64,000 nt of DNA from Paracyclopina nana (GCA_019096065.1 JAGUCH010000003.1:3844001-3908000), one strand, 5' to 3'; shown: positions 31,837 to 44,675, numbered from the stretch's first letter. The notes: a model not told the origin generated them from the letters alone. Numbers and translations: made by a program.

Positions 31837-31980
31837 CTTTAGTCTCTTCTGGAGATTTCATAGTGACCAAGCCACGGTCATTATCGATTCTTATGAAGTT
31901 CCATCGCAACCTGCTCAGTACATAAGAAACGATAATGACCGTGGCTTGGTCACTATGAAATCTCCAGAAGAGACTAAGCC
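31837..31980. mobile_element. MITE family B (hairpin, TCTCTTCTGGAGATTTCATAG arms)
   Basis: A near-complete hairpin whose arms contain CTCTTCTGGAGATTTCATAG. It directly abuts the family A element. Related copies at 46,175-46,322 (flanked by TGA on both sides) and 55,701-55,846. Confidence 0.75.
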
Positions 31981-32511
31981 AGTGTTTTATTATGTACAGA
32001 GTTTTTAGACATGGCTATTGAAAATGGTAGAAAGACTGAGCCATAATGGCTCCTCTCTTTAATGAAAAGTTACGCATTTCCGAAACGTAAAATGCTACTC
32101 CACTACTGAGTACCAAATAATCTTCTCTAATTGAATTTTATGTAAGACGGCTTTCACATATAATCAAAAATGTACGATTTGAACTCAAATTGGAAATGAT
32201 GAGCTTTGTAGCTTTGTGCCTACAGAACAACACTTTTAACCATGCAGTTGGTTAACTTGAGTTCAACTTCAGCCTTTTATTGATGTAAATACAAACACCT
32301 ACTTTTATGCAGAAATCCCATCTGCTGTTATAAAAAGATGCAACAAATTTCCTTGAAAGCTTTCTGATGAGGCTTCCATCCTCGGGAATTGTTTTCATGT
32401 GCAACAAAAGTGTAAGTACGCAGTAGGAATTGTGCCCAATAAAAAACTGTTTTTGTACCTAGCGATACCATCAATCAGGCATTCTTACGCAAGCCAAAAT
32501 AGATCAACCTA

Positions 32512-32690
32512 TTTTTCTGTTCCAATTTTGTAAAGAGAATTCGAACAGGTGAAAGTCAACGAGACCACTAGCAGGTAATTTGACTTTTTTGTGCCCTTTT
32601 ACATTAAGATGGAAGAGGTGCCTTCGTACGTTTTCACAGATGTAATTTCCCCTTTGGTGAAGTTTTCATGTATAGCTTTGTAGTTTTTTT
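32512..32690 (-). pseudogene. inverted partial copy of sphingosine kinase exon 1
   Basis: The minus strand of about 32,512-32,690 matches the coding strand of about 33,050-33,227 with roughly 90 percent identity over its core, including one-base gaps that break the frame. It lies about 190 bp before the TATA box of the gene. With the real exon it forms an inverted repeat with a 400-bp spacer. Confidence 0.85.
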
Positions 32691-32878
32691 GGACAGATCG
32701 CACCTTTACAGGGTGACTTTTGACAGATCGTATATTAAAAAAGCTGCATAGATTTGAATTTCAACCTATGCACACACCACCTTCTTTTTAAACCAGCTTG
32801 TAAATAAGGCCAAAGTAAAACTGGATTCGTACGGTTTTTCACTTTATTGTTTTTTATCCGAATGCGCACTTCAGCACA

Positions 32879-32884
32879 TATAAA
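32879..32884 (+). promoter_or_regulatory. TATA box of the sphingosine kinase gene
   Basis: CATATAAAGGC 58 bp before the ATG at 32942, a normal distance for a short 5' leader of about 30 nt. Confidence 0.65.
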
Positions 32885-32941
32885 GGCACGGCGCAAGGAA
32901 AAATGCACGCTCAGAACAAGCTCGAGTAGCCGAGGACAAAC

Positions 32942-35937
32942 ATGGAATCTGATTTTATGCTTTTGCCTACAAAGCAAAAAGTCCAGGTGAAATTGGAAAA
33001 CTCAGTTTTGATCCTTGCAAAGGACTCTGTCTGTCTTTGTTGCTCCTGCTGTGGCACCAAAGCTACATATGAATACTTCACCAAAGGGGAAATTACATCT
33101 GTGAAAACGTGCGAAGCCACCTCTTCCATCATTGTAAAAGGGCACAAAAAAGTCAAGTTACCTGCTAGTGGTCTCGTTGATTTTCACCCGTTCGAATTGA
33201 CGTTACAAAATTGGAACAGAAAAATTGTGAACGCTTGGAAATCGGAATTGGATCGCTCACTCAGCTTGCCCAATAGCTCCAAGGTAGTTGTTTACATAAT
33301 CAAAATTGGTTGCGTGACTAGAGAAGGAAAGTTCCGAGTTGGTGAACCAAAACAAAAATTGTTTCAGGCGCAGAAATTGCCCAATTTGATTTTGGTCAAC
33401 CCTTTCAGTGGAAAGGGAAAGTCGGAAGAAATGTGTGCGAATTTGCTTCTTCCACTCATGGCCGAGTTTGGCCTTGACCATCAAACGAAGGTCACAACAA
33501 AGGCCAAAGAGGTTGAAGAGTTTTTGCAGGCTTTCCCAGACTTGGCGCAGACATTTGCATCCATTATAATTGTGTCGGGCGATGGTCTCCTTTTTGAGGC
33601 CTTGCAAGGCCTCTTCCGCCGCTCGGATTGGCCTTCAACAGCCTTATTACCAATCGGAATTGTGCCTGGCGGAACCGGAAATGGCCTTGCCAGATCCTTG
33701 GCTCACTATAACAAAGTCAAATTCAGCCCTCTCCAGAGCTGCCTTAATGTAATTAATGGCCTCACTCAAGGCGCGAAGCCAATGGACGTGATCAAAGTCA
33801 CTACTGGCCTTGGGCAAACGTATTACTCATTTTTATCCATTGGTTGGGGCTTCACATCTGATTGTGACATAGACAGTGAATGTCTACGATTTATGGTAAG
33901 AGTACACCCTGTATAAAAATGAAACAATTCATGAAAATCTTGCCGTGAAGTATAGTTTTTCCCCTCTGAATTACAATATGAGTTCTGAGATCAAAGAAGA
34001 AAGCTTACACATTCGAATCTCATTAGTTGGTTTTTGACTTCTTTGAGGCTTATTCAAGCTTTAGAAACATCATCCAAAAAATGAAAGCTTCCATGTGATG
34101 CTACATTGCACTCTTCTTTGAGCGTAATTGAGATACCACATTGACTTGAAGGAGGCCCTAACCCAAACTCTTTAAAACAGCCAAAAAATATACATTTTCT
34201 GAAAGCTTATGTTCTTAGGGTTCATTTGGTAGTAATTTAAAAATCCTGGCCTATGGCTTCCCATAACATAACATTTTCAAAAACGTCTAGCACCCACAGT
34301 GTAATATTTTTTGAGATTATTTATAGCAGTGCCCCCCTCTGAAAAAAGAAGATCTAACTTTTTTTATTTCATAAGCAAGTCTGTAAAATGCACTCAAATT
34401 GAGAGATTTGCTACCAAACTTATTATGCAAAATTTATCAAGTTGGCTATAATCTACTTTTAGCATAGCTATATCTCCGTTTCTGTTCATCCTAGCGATTT
34501 TACTATGAAGTAACTTAAGTTTTATTTTTGAATTTTAGTGGGGGTCATAGAAGCTAACTATCCCCAAAACATGAGCCGTTTTTGTGCTAAACGTTTTTAA
34601 AAAATTTATGTAATAGGAAGCGATAGGCCAGGATTTTTATCACCAAATGAACCCTTGGGACATGCGCTTACAGAAAATATAGTATAATTATTGGGTGTTG
34701 CAAGTAGTTTGGGTTAGGTCCTTTGCCAAGTCAATGTGACGTACTGCTGATGAGATTAGGAGATTCGTTTCGGTGCTGAGTGAAAGAGACATAAGTACAT
34801 TAATCAGCAATTTGTTTAAGGACGACCTGGTAAATATACGAGCTGAGTGAACAAATGTGAAGCTTCTGCATTGCAATGGTAGGCAACTTTGAAGCAATTC
34901 CATTAGTGTGGAGCACGAATACATTACTACATGATGAACTTACTCGTTAAAACACCACTTTTAAAAGATGCTCGCAAGAATTTTAAAGAAAAAAAAGGTT
35001 TTACTGAGCTTCTATTGTGCAAGAAAGCTTCAGGCTAGGAGATATTTTTTAAATTGATTTGACCAATGCAGAATGGTCATCTCTTTCAATGAAGCTCGAG
35101 CAACTAAGAAAACTGTGTGAATTTCATGATCTCTAAGAATTAAGTTAAATTGAGCAGATGCAATGAGTAAATTGAGCAGCTAAGAGTTTGTGATCAAGTG
35201 AGTGAGTTGAGCTGAGCCTAGATAAAAAGCAATCGTGAATGGAGAGCTAATTTAGAATTGTGACCTTAAAAAATGGGCTGAGTAACTGAACATGAGAAAG
35301 GCCACTCAATGATGTGATATGAGGTAACTATGATTTAATAGTAGACTAGGTAGCAAGCCTATTTAAAGACGAGCCAATTAAGGCCAACTTGTATCATTTT
35401 TCAATTAAAACATTGAGCGAGGCGGTTCATTATGGTCAATTTGGCAATTTTAAGGCAGCAATGTCCATTGTACAAGCTCCAAATTTATAATTACAGGGCG
35501 ATGCTCGGTTTACGATGTACTCACTCAAGTTGCTTTGTGAAATGCGCTCTTATCGAGGGACTGTATCATTTATCAGGCCTAATGAAGAGGAATGGACGAC
35601 ATTCGAGGATGATTTCGTCATCATTTATGTTGTCAGCCAACCGTGGGTCACATCAGACATTTTCATTGCACCAAGTGCCACCCTCAGTGACGGATTGATG
35701 TATTTGCTCATGGTGAAGAGGAGTGCGATAAACCGATATCAAATGCTCCAACTTCTCCTTGGTTTCGACTCAGCAGCCCATCAATTTATGGACTTTGCGG
35801 AGCTTTTCCCCATCAAGAAATTCAAGTTGAGCCCCATTTCTCAAGGCTCTTACATTACCGTGGATGGAGAAGTCATTGAAAACTCGGAAATCCAGGCCGA
35901 AATCCTCCCCGAATGTATCAATATTTTGACTAGCTGA
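32942..35937 (+). CDS. sphingosine kinase-like lipid kinase
   Basis: Two exons, 32942-33895 and 35497-35937, joined in phase 0, give 464 residues. The fold is the diacylglycerol kinase catalytic domain: LILVNPFSGKGKSEE (C1), SGDGLLFEALQGL (the conserved GDG-E box), PGGTGNGLARSL (nucleotide loop), GWGFTSDCDIDSE, then GDARFT at the exon junction as in sphingosine kinases. A C-terminal block FKLSPIS...DGE follows. It should phosphorylate sphingosine to sphingosine-1-phosphate in the cytosol or at membranes. The N-terminus carries a Cys cluster (CLCCSCCG). The 1.6-kb intron harbours a MITE. Ceramide kinase is the main alternative, but the GDARFT region favours sphingosine kinase. Confidence 0.88.
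34217..34654. mobile_element. MITE inside sphingosine kinase intron
   Basis: Ends AGGGTTCATTTGGT... and the inverted complement near 34,610-34,654, about 40 bp each and imperfect (both contain AAAATCCTGGCCTAT). No ORF inside. Confidence 0.65.
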
Positions 35938-36083
35938 AAATAGTACATCCATTTTTCCGTGGGTGCCTAATTGGATTACAGTTACATGCAAACGTAACTC
36001 ATTACGCTCTGTTGACCAAGTACTATAATGTTTTTGTGAATACAGTAGGATGTTCGATCAATTTGCAGAATATGAGCAATTTG

Positions 36084-36308
36084 GGCCCGGTTCACCTACA
36101 AATAACGGCCGAAATTATGGCATATTTATTTTACTGAACCGAGTAAACTGCAGGTTTTTTTCGTTTAATTGTGTGAATTATCCTTATACTGTTAAAAGTG
36201 CAATTTCAAAGAGAATATGTCAAAAAGTTGTGTCTTCCCACCTGAAATTGGCAAATACATCGTGATTTTGCTTATAATCAGGCCGTAATTTTGTAGGTGA
36301 ACCGAGCC
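36084..36308. mobile_element. MITE, GGCCCGGTTCACCTACAAA ends
   Basis: 225 bp between two genes, with inverted termini GGCCCGGTTCACCTACAAA and GGCTCGGTTCACCTACAAA. The termini resemble those of the 222-bp family (GGGCCTGTTCACCTGC), probably a related subfamily. Confidence 0.65.
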
Positions 36309-36378
36309 TAATTATTGCTTTATTTTGTGTCACGTCATATTCAGCAGTTGGCAAATATTATGGGTTATTCCCCATTTT

Positions 36379-37834
36379 TCAATCGTCATCTGAGGGGAGA
36401 GGCTCCTCGTAGCGGAAAGAGTAATGGCGGCTCTTTTCATCTCTTACAACAATTTGGCCGGAATGAAGCTTCACAATGGGCACAATCTTCCGCTGATTGG
36501 TATTCAGTCCGTGAATCGTCACCATCTCCTCCTCGGTTAGTTCAAACTCGAAAGCTTTCAAATTGTCCAACAACTCCGCCTTGATAATGCTCTAAAATAT
36601 TGTGTAAGATAATTAGCAGAGTTTTAAAGTCTGAATTGTGTTGCTTGTGGAAAAGCTTTTCAAAAAGCACTTAGGTAATCAAGGCATGCATGAGTTTTTT
36701 GCTTTGTTGCCTCACCTTAGGAATTGCTGCACATCCCCGTTGAAGCAGCCATCTTAGCACAATTTGGGCGGTTGAGCGATCGTACTTTTTCGCAATCGCA
36801 GTCAGCCTCGCATCTGCCAAAATGTGAGGCATCTTTTCTCCCCAGGGCAAATCGGGAGAGCCAAATGGGGAAAAAGCTATCAAAACGATCCCATTTTTGG
36901 CACAAAATCTCCTGGAAAACAACAATCTCTCTCTGAAGATGTCTTTAACGAAAGTACAAAATCAACCAGTTCAAATAATTGATTTTTGGGAGTGGGTTTT
37001 TGGTTTTACCGTAGCGCCTCGTTGGAAAACCTTGGATTGCACTCAGCATGGAGAGCAGCAGGTTTTATCTTGCAATTGTCCAGGATTTCCTTGATTTGCA
37101 GTGAGTTGTAGTTGGATAAGCCAATTGCTTTGCACAAGCCCTTTTCCACCAATTGCTCCATTGCCCTCCAAGTTTCAATTTGCTCAATGTCATCAGCAAG
37201 CCTGAAAGAGCCGTCTTCATGCTTCGGCCACAACTCATCTCCGTCTTTCTACGAAACGAAATAAAATGTAGCAGCAGTACTATTTTTTGAGCGTTCAATT
37301 TGTGCTCACCGCAAAGGGAGTCGGCCAGTGGATTAGGTAAAGGTCAAAGTGATCAATTTTCAAGTCTCTCAGAGACCTCAAACAAGCAGCTTCCACGTCA
37401 TTCGGGTGGTGATCCGTTCCCCAAAGCTTAATTAATTAGTTAATTAATAATTTACCTACGTCAGCTGCATAAGTGCTAGGTTTTCGCTCTTTGAAAGTAG
37501 GTATCCTCAAGATAAATAAAATAGAAGCTTACTTTTCCCACAATGAAGAGCTCCTCCCTTGGGATTTGCTTTCCAATGAATTCAGCAAGAATTTCGCCGA
37601 CTTCCACTTCGTTCAGGTAGATTTTGGCGCAGTCAATATGACGGTATCCATTTTTCAGGGCAAATCTAGACAATGCAGCTTCTGTATCTACGTTCTATAC
37701 GGCTGTATTATGCAAGAGTCTAACCTTAAAGCCTCTTGTATCTCCTGTTTAGGACCGTGATGCCACGTTCCCATCCCAATGGTGGGCATCTCTTTGCCAT
37801 TATTGAGCTTGATGGCTCTTCGATTTCCTGACAT
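36379..37834 (-). CDS. aldo-keto reductase
   Basis: Exons on minus: 37834 to about 37,730; an exon ending at 37533; 37426-37310; 37248-37010; 36911-36716; 36591-36379. From the second exon on, all junctions are in frame. Catalytic residues are visible: Asp and Tyr in [14 protein letters not shown], Lys in LFIVGK, His in LYLIHWP. NADPH-site text follows ([19 protein letters not shown]). It reduces carbonyls with NADPH in the cytosol. Exon 1 ([11 protein letters not shown]) is right for the family, but no GT-AG pair joins it to exon 2 in frame. Either a frame change is present there, the junction is non-canonical, or the transcript differs. The C-terminus ends with an acidic DDD. Confidence 0.82.
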
Positions 37835-38552
37835 CTTTTTCCACTCTAGGCTCAGAGCAAATTGAACACTTTTATACTCTGACGGCCCAAACAGACTCCT
37901 CGTACAAGGAAAATTGGTAAATTGGCCAATTTCTATATTTCACAACGTCTTTTAAAACGAAAATAACAATTTTATGAGTTATATAGTACGTCAAAATACA
38001 TATTTTCTTCTCCAGTTTTCCTTTTTGGCTCACACCATTGAAGCGCTTCCGTTTTGGACACAAACCACTTTGTAGGTATCTGAAAAATACACGCGATATT
38101 AGCATTGAAGTGGACCAATTTGGTGATCCGTTATCAGGGCCAATTTGTCCTTTTCAACGCGATCATAAAAGTGCCGTCAATTGGATATAGTATACTGAAG
38201 TGGGAAAAATAAAATAAAGAGCAAAAATACAAATGCTGGCTTGAGTAATGTATTTGCATCAAACTGTGCAATTTTGCACGGAGCCTTAAAAAGAGCGACT
38301 TTTACGCAACACCTAAACTGCAAGTACATTTGCAACTTCAGCTTATTCAAGTCAAATCAGCTTTTTTGATCCTATTGCGCGTTTCTGCGACTGACGCTCT
38401 AATTTATTTCATCACTGACTACATGCAGCAGCTCTGTAGCTCAAATGTAGTACTACAAATAAGTATGTACGAACTTCCAGTAGCGCTAAATACAGAATTT
38501 TGCTTCATTAATTAGCCATCCAATGAAACTGACCCCCAAGCTGATTAATTGA

Positions 38553-41500
38553 TCAAATATAGATTGTATTACCGTTACTTTCAGTAGATTTCGAAATGAC
38601 AAGGGTAGCATGGCTAAAATGAGCTGGCTCATTAGCGCAACAGGGAACTGCAGTAGCAGCAGCCGCAGCTGGGCTAATGCGATTCTCAGTCAGCTCCACT
38701 TCATTTGCAATCAAATCATCGTCGTCATCTTCAACTTCATTGTCGAGCTGCAAGTCATTCATGTTTTCAGCCGCAGGTCTGGGCCCATTCTGGCAAAAAA
38801 TGCTCGAAATCAAAGGCTTCAAGCCCTTGATGCATGGACAAATGGCCTCCACGAAGGACTCCTAAAAAACCAGAAAAAGTGGTGTGTAACAAAAGAAGAA
38901 AGATCTGAGGTGGGAAAAGTTAGTTATTTGCCTGGAAAGGTGTAGACACTGCGCAGTAGACCAAAAAGTTGATTGCTGAATTGATCACCATGAGTAGCCT
39001 GGCCACGAAATCCAGCTTGTAGAAGCTCATCGAGGGGACGTATCTTACGTTGTTTTCCACGCAGTGAATGATGAGGTTGGTGTGGAACACTTCCATGCTC
39101 GAAGCGATGATTCTCGGCATGTTGAGCACTGCGAAGGAGACGACTATCACAATTGCCAGGTAAGAGGCTCGGATCTCCTTCGAGTGTCTCTTGTTCCGGC
39201 CGTCTTCTGCAATGCAATAATACAGTGAAAGGACTGCGACAAGATACAGCTCAAATACAACACAAATAAAGGCCTGAGACGCTCATGACAGCCAGGGAAA
39301 CCAGATCTATTACGAGATTAGAAGAGTGAAAGTGAAAAAAGCACCCTTGCTATTATGCAGCCTTAACGAATGCTCTGTAAAAAGTTTCCAAATTTGCAGG
39401 CATCAAAGTTAAAATATTGCAGCCCAGGGGATATAACTTGTGGTATTTACCACTTTAGACTATATTGCATAAACTGTTGGGTAAGCACGCCTTGGTAACA
39501 GGATATTAGGTGTACTATAAAGAAGGAAGATGTTGCATCAGCGATTGACACCAATTTGAGATATTTTCGTTTTTCCGTAAAAACACTTCCATTCGCAGAG
39601 AAAAAGCGAATACACTTTTTTGGCTTCCTATTGAAACTGACAACAAAGAGAGTATTGATGTCGATCAGGAAGCATTAAAAATGAGCTATAACCAGTTGCC
39701 TAAATAGTGTTTTTATACCACATAATAAAAAACTGAACTGAGGCTAGATTTGGAAAGACATATCAAATATTGGCTCCATTTCCGATTCCATTAAATATTC
39801 ATTAATGTTCTCGCCACCTTTGATGCTCATTCAAACTCGCAGGTCTGATGCCTCGCACTTTTTATTCAGTGCAGATCAACACTTCTTATATAGCATTATT
39901 TTTTTACAACTGAAAATTATTGATCCCAGATGTCCTTACGTAAAAACAAATGTATTTTATGGCACTCACCACTTTGACCACCGAAAGTGGTACTGCACGA
40001 GGACTGAGGTCGCCTCGGTTGAGGTCGTCTGAGCACTCGGATGCCTTTACAGATCCTAATGTTGAGAACGACCAACAAAAGTAATGGCAACAAGCCTGTC
40101 GTAGCCAGAGGATGCAGCTATATGGTGGAAAATAAGGATGATGTTGACTTTGTTGATAGCAGAATATCGGGAAATGGCTTACAGCTCGAAGATGGAGGTT
40201 GATTTTAACGTACGTCGCATTCTTCATAATTTCACCCTGAAAAAGGAACCAGCGTTATTACCTAGAATACATTTTACGTCATAGTTCAGTCACTATTTGC
40301 TATAAAATATGCATTATGCATATATAGCTTGTTTTCATTAGGGGAATCCGAATGTAAGCCAGGTAATGCATGAAAATGTAATGGAAGTATCCAAGATCAT
40401 TTATAATGTTTAAGGTCACTATAAAAACACACTTTTCTGCCAAATTGCCAAAAGCAGAGAAAAACAAATGAGTCGGGCTTGAGTTTTTTAAGTACTTGCC
40501 TGCAAGTTGACAAAGAGTGGAATGTTGAAGAAACACGCGAGTACAAGGACTGGAATGATGTACATGATGAGGTGCTTCCACCTTTCCGTGGTACGCAGGT
40601 GTATTCTGTACGCGTGCGGTGAGCAAATGGCGAAATGCCGCTCAAATGACAACGCCACAACCATAAATACTGATGCACAAACTGAGACTTGACCCACGAC
40701 GTCCACATGCTGAGCAATGCCAGCTAAAACTCCTAAAAAAGACATGGCTTAGCATAGTCCACCAAATGTTTTGATAACTACTTCACATGGTTATCAAATA
40801 CCCCAAGATATATATAAGATGATCAAAAACCTGATGAACTATCTTTAGGTAACTACGTTATGATATAAGCTCATAAAATGGTTACATCGCCAGCTTTTAA
40901 TCTACTAGATTGGCCTATTATGAAAAATTGAAGATTTTGCTGAGTGAAGCATTGTCACATAAAGCCTATGAAGCATGCTAAAAAGCCAATAAAGGAAAAG
41001 CACGTGGCTTATCCTCCTCTTACGCAAGAAGTACGAACGCAATAGAGTCAACTAAATCCAATCGAGATAATTTGAATTTGAATGAACTCACTGGATCCAA
41101 GAGCCACTTCAGTCACCGGGATGTTTGAGAGGAGAAAAGCAGTGTCAAAGATGCATAGGGCTATCAAAAGCTGGTTGAAAGCACTTGTCATCTTAGGCCT
41201 CCGTAGCAAGTAGATTGCCATTCCGTTGCCAATGCAGCCCAGTACGATGATCACTGAAGAAACGATTCCAGTCATCCAGAATTTCCATGACAAAAGAACC
41301 TACACAAGAAAAGGAAGATAGTTGTAGAGCCTCGCTCCCATTGAAAAAAAAACTCTGCAAATTTTTGCCTGCGTAATACACTAATACATGTACAATGTAC
41401 TGACTTGACTTGAGGTGACAAAATGCTTACCATCAATTCGGATCGTAGGGAGATTCCGGTGCACGGTATCAAACTGGGATCCGAATGCGGCTCCAGAAAG

Positions 41501-41553
41501 TAAATGCTCGAATTATATGCCACAGTGGAATTGGCACTGCTGCTGTTGTTCAT
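38553..41553 (-). CDS. FMRFamide-type neuropeptide GPCR
   Basis: Seven exons (41553-41431, 41299-41092, 40732-40500, 40236-40183, 40117-39970, 39206-38932, 38861-38553) give 449 residues in frame. The N-terminus has several N-glycosylation sites. TM1 IVSSVIIVLGCIGNGMAI with GN, TM2, and TM3 ending in ERH where class A has DRY. TM6 lies around AVLNMPRI and TM7 has NSAINFLVY in place of NPxxY. A C-terminal tail contains acidic and poly-Ala runs. Text resembles invertebrate FMRFamide/myosuppressin-like receptors, so a peptide ligand and G-protein signalling at the plasma membrane are likely. Two introns use GC donors (after 40500 and 38932). Confidence 0.82.
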
Positions 41554-42120
41554 TGTGAAGGTGGTGGTGAGTGCTGCAACGAAAAAGCAACAACATGTCA
41601 AGCCTGACATTGACACAGAATAGCAACATTGCACTGTCAATTGGTAGCTATGGATTGACAGCTGAAATGCCGCAATAAACCGCGAGAAACGCCAATTATC
41701 GGCTTGTACAAAAAATGTCATCTGGCAACACAAAGTCGCCAAAGCCTAAATAAAAACAATAAACCTTAACGCGTTGAGCTAGTGAAAGCCCGGCCATTTT
41801 TTGGCAAACAAAACATTGGGAAAAATATGCATGTTTTGCTCGAAAATTGCAAAAGAGCCTCTAAAAAGAACACCATTTGCGGCAAGCGGAGCTAAAAATA
41901 GGATATTCATGTGTGCAAATGTTTGCTACATCTGTATGTACTTCGTTCCTAATGACTATGCAAAAGCCGTAAAAGTTTGCTCGCAAAAGCGGCACAACTC
42001 AAGTTAACCTAATTCTCGTAAAGTTGAGAAAAGCAATAAACGATCTGTTGTTTGAAAGCAAGAAATCGGTGGCAAAAAGGAAACTTTTTTGTGATATTTA
42101 AACTCTTTTCTGACTTACAA
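41554..42120. other. upstream region of the receptor, nothing recognised
   Basis: No convincing promoter element or ORF; the minus-strand frame continues upstream of ATG 41553 but lacks signal-peptide or domain character. Confidence 0.4.
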
Positions 42121-42123
42121 GTG

Positions 42124-42273
42124 ATGTTGAGGCCCAGCTTTCTACTACTCGTCCATTTGTATTTTTACTTGCGATTACAGCAAAAACTACCGCGAGACTG
42201 CCGACTGTTGAGCAGACGATCGTCAAAGCGCGGACGGGGAAAGAAGCTTTCACCGCACCGCGAACGATGCTGA
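42124..42273 (+). CDS. possible small secreted basic peptide
   Basis: ATG followed by a hydrophobic stretch (FLLLVHLYFYL) and then a short, very basic segment with dibasic sites (SRRSSKRGRGKK) ending in Cys, about 49 codons. It could be a peptide precursor or chance coding. An 87-codon ORF follows at 42,318-42,581 in the same orientation with no recognisable domain. Weak support only. Confidence 0.2.
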   Translation: MLRPSFLLLVHLYFYLRLQQKLPRDCRLLSRRSSKRGRGKKLSPHRERC

Positions 42274-43290
42274 AACTACTTGCATAATTCTTTTCTCTTC
42301 TCTACTGAGGAGACGATATGCTGTTCAAGGACTTGCGTCAAGAGTGGGATACGATGTCAGCTCAGCAGCTTCTAAGCAGTCCCAAAAACTTTTCAAGAAC
42401 AGGAAAAAAGGTAGCTCTTAGTCAAAATGTCACAATTGCAGCAACAGAAGAAGAGAAGAAATTAGCCGAGAAAAGTCCGTCTACTTTTACAGATGAGCCT
42501 ATAAGCAGAATTCCTAGCCAATTCACAGAACAATTGCCCAAGACCACCTTCTGGGATCATTTTTCATGGTATTCCTTATAATGCGACTTGAATCTCTTCT
42601 TGGCAATAATATAATATGCTTTCAGTGCATATATTATCAAAGTACATATTTTAATGCCCGAGTTTAGAAAGGAAAAACGACTCTTGTGGCAATCAAGAAT
42701 TTTTAAGGTGCACTCACGAGAATTAATCAACAAATATGGTATTGGTCGATTTTGCAAAATTGAGGATATGAGAGGTTCCGTCGCTTTCTTGGTAGGCCAT
42801 TTTTGCCTCACCAATATCTGATTTAGAAAATGATGAAGTCGATAGTTTTAATGCATGCATTATCTTTCTAATTCCATGCCCGAATTGAGCAAAATAAGCT
42901 CTAGTCAACAACAGATGCCTGTTCATCATCTTATTATTGGCTGATATTTTGGCTAAATATTGGAGAGAAATTCTGAAAAATGCTTTTGATGCCGTGATCT
43001 TAGGAGAAACTCGTAAAGAAAGCTCATTACAAATTCTAATTCGGTCCAACTTCCTTATTTTACCATGGTCTATACGTAGCGCGAAGATAAGGCATGTTCA
43101 GCTAATTTACAATCACCGTTATTACGGGAAAATTATGTTGCAGTGCACCAGCCAAAAATGCTAACATATTTATAGGCCTTTTCATAAATTACCTGACAAG
43201 AGCAAAAGTGGCTGATTGAAACATGAAAAATAACAGTACGTCACTTATCTACTTTTGTGTGGGCCTGTTAACCTACTTTTTAAAGACCTT

Positions 43291-44675
43291 TATTATCCCG
43301 TTCATGTGTCCACAGATTCCTTACGATAATGCACGTCAAACGCCTTACGGAAAGGAGAAAAATTGTCTTATGACAAGCTCAAAAGTAAACTTCTGCTGGT
43401 GCTTACACTTAGGAAAAAACGGGTCAATTTTAAGACTATCGAAAAGTAAACACTGAAAGTTTATTTCAATTTCAGTGCCAAACTGGTTACTTTTGAATCA
43501 ATATGTTTCACAAAATTCTCAAAAACCAACTCTAAAATTGCAGAGTTATTACATGTAAGAAACATGTGAAATAATCAATGATTATTGGAATTTTGCCCTA
43601 AATTTGTTAACTTGATTCCTGGTTCAACTAGTTGAGAAGCCCTTCTTAAGTGGTTTGATAGCAAAACTCCATTGCCTTATGACAATTTTTTACTTTCCGA
43701 AAAGCAACTAAGCACATGAACGGGATATTATGCCCTGTTCATGTATTAAGAATTCCTTAAGGTATGGAAAAAAATCTCTTAAGGAAAAGTGAATCTGTTG
43801 CTGACTGCCACTCTACGAGTTCAGCTTGGGGCCGAGCAGCGTTTTGAATTGCAATTTTTGCTATTTTGTCACTTGTTTTTCATCATTTTATAAAAAAACT
43901 ATCTTTCTTCACGTTTCTATGGTAAAAGATGAAAACCTATTGATTTTGCTCAAAATGACTAAAATGCAGAGCACTAAGTAGCCAAAATATTTGTTTACTT
44001 TCGAGTTGGCTCAAAGTCGATCTGATTTTTTTTAGTGTCAGCTGGCGCCTGTCATAAGACAATTTTTCTCCTTTCATTGAGGTGTTTTTCGCGCATTTTC
44101 CTAAGGAGTTTGGGGCGTACATGAACAGGACATATAATAGTTGGATGTTAAGATATAACCATCTGGGTTTTAAGATTTACATTGAAAAACATCACCTCTT
44201 AATACTTAGCTTTTTAAATCAAGTTGACTGTTTTTCAAGATCTTTAAGCTCTGAAAAGTTAGTTTCATAATTAAAAGTGACTTACAAAAGAAAACTCGGA
44301 GGAACCTGATATATTAACTTTCTCCGTAAATATATGTATTTTTTCTTCAAAATGTGTAGAGCCACTTAACAGGTAGTTTTGAAAACTAATGATACGTGCA
44401 ATTCCTTGAAGCTTTCTATTTTTGTGACTGTTAGATCTTAAAACCCTTTTCTTTAGATCTTAAAATCCAGGTAAAACTCAAACTATTTTTCCAACTTAGA
44501 TCTTAGTACCCAGATCCAGAAAAGGCTTTAAAACCCACTTTGCTAGATCTTAAAATCCACCAATATTTAAGATCCTAAAACCCACCTCATTTTAGGCCTT
44601 AGTGACGGCACCCCTCCTTTCGGTAAGGCGTTCGGCGTGCATTATCTTAAGAAATTGGGGGCACATGAACGGGAT
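43291..44675. mobile_element. cluster of MITE family C copies (CCTGTTCATGTA ends)
   Basis: Three consecutive related blocks: about 43,291-43,722; about 43,732-44,136 in reverse orientation; and remnants ending near 44,675. Shared text includes AAAATTGTCTTATGACAAG and GGAGTTTGGGGCGTACATGAAC. Better preserved copies lie at 52,614-53,021 and 56,595-57,237. Near 44,430-44,600 there are also several copies of TTAGATCTTAAAAYCC. Confidence 0.6.

Larger units (their letters stand above)
30945..32500. other. intergenic with two MITEs, otherwise nothing
   Basis: Between the LRR gene and the sphingosine kinase. Apart from the hairpin elements at 31,684-31,980 no feature was recognised. Confidence 0.6.
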
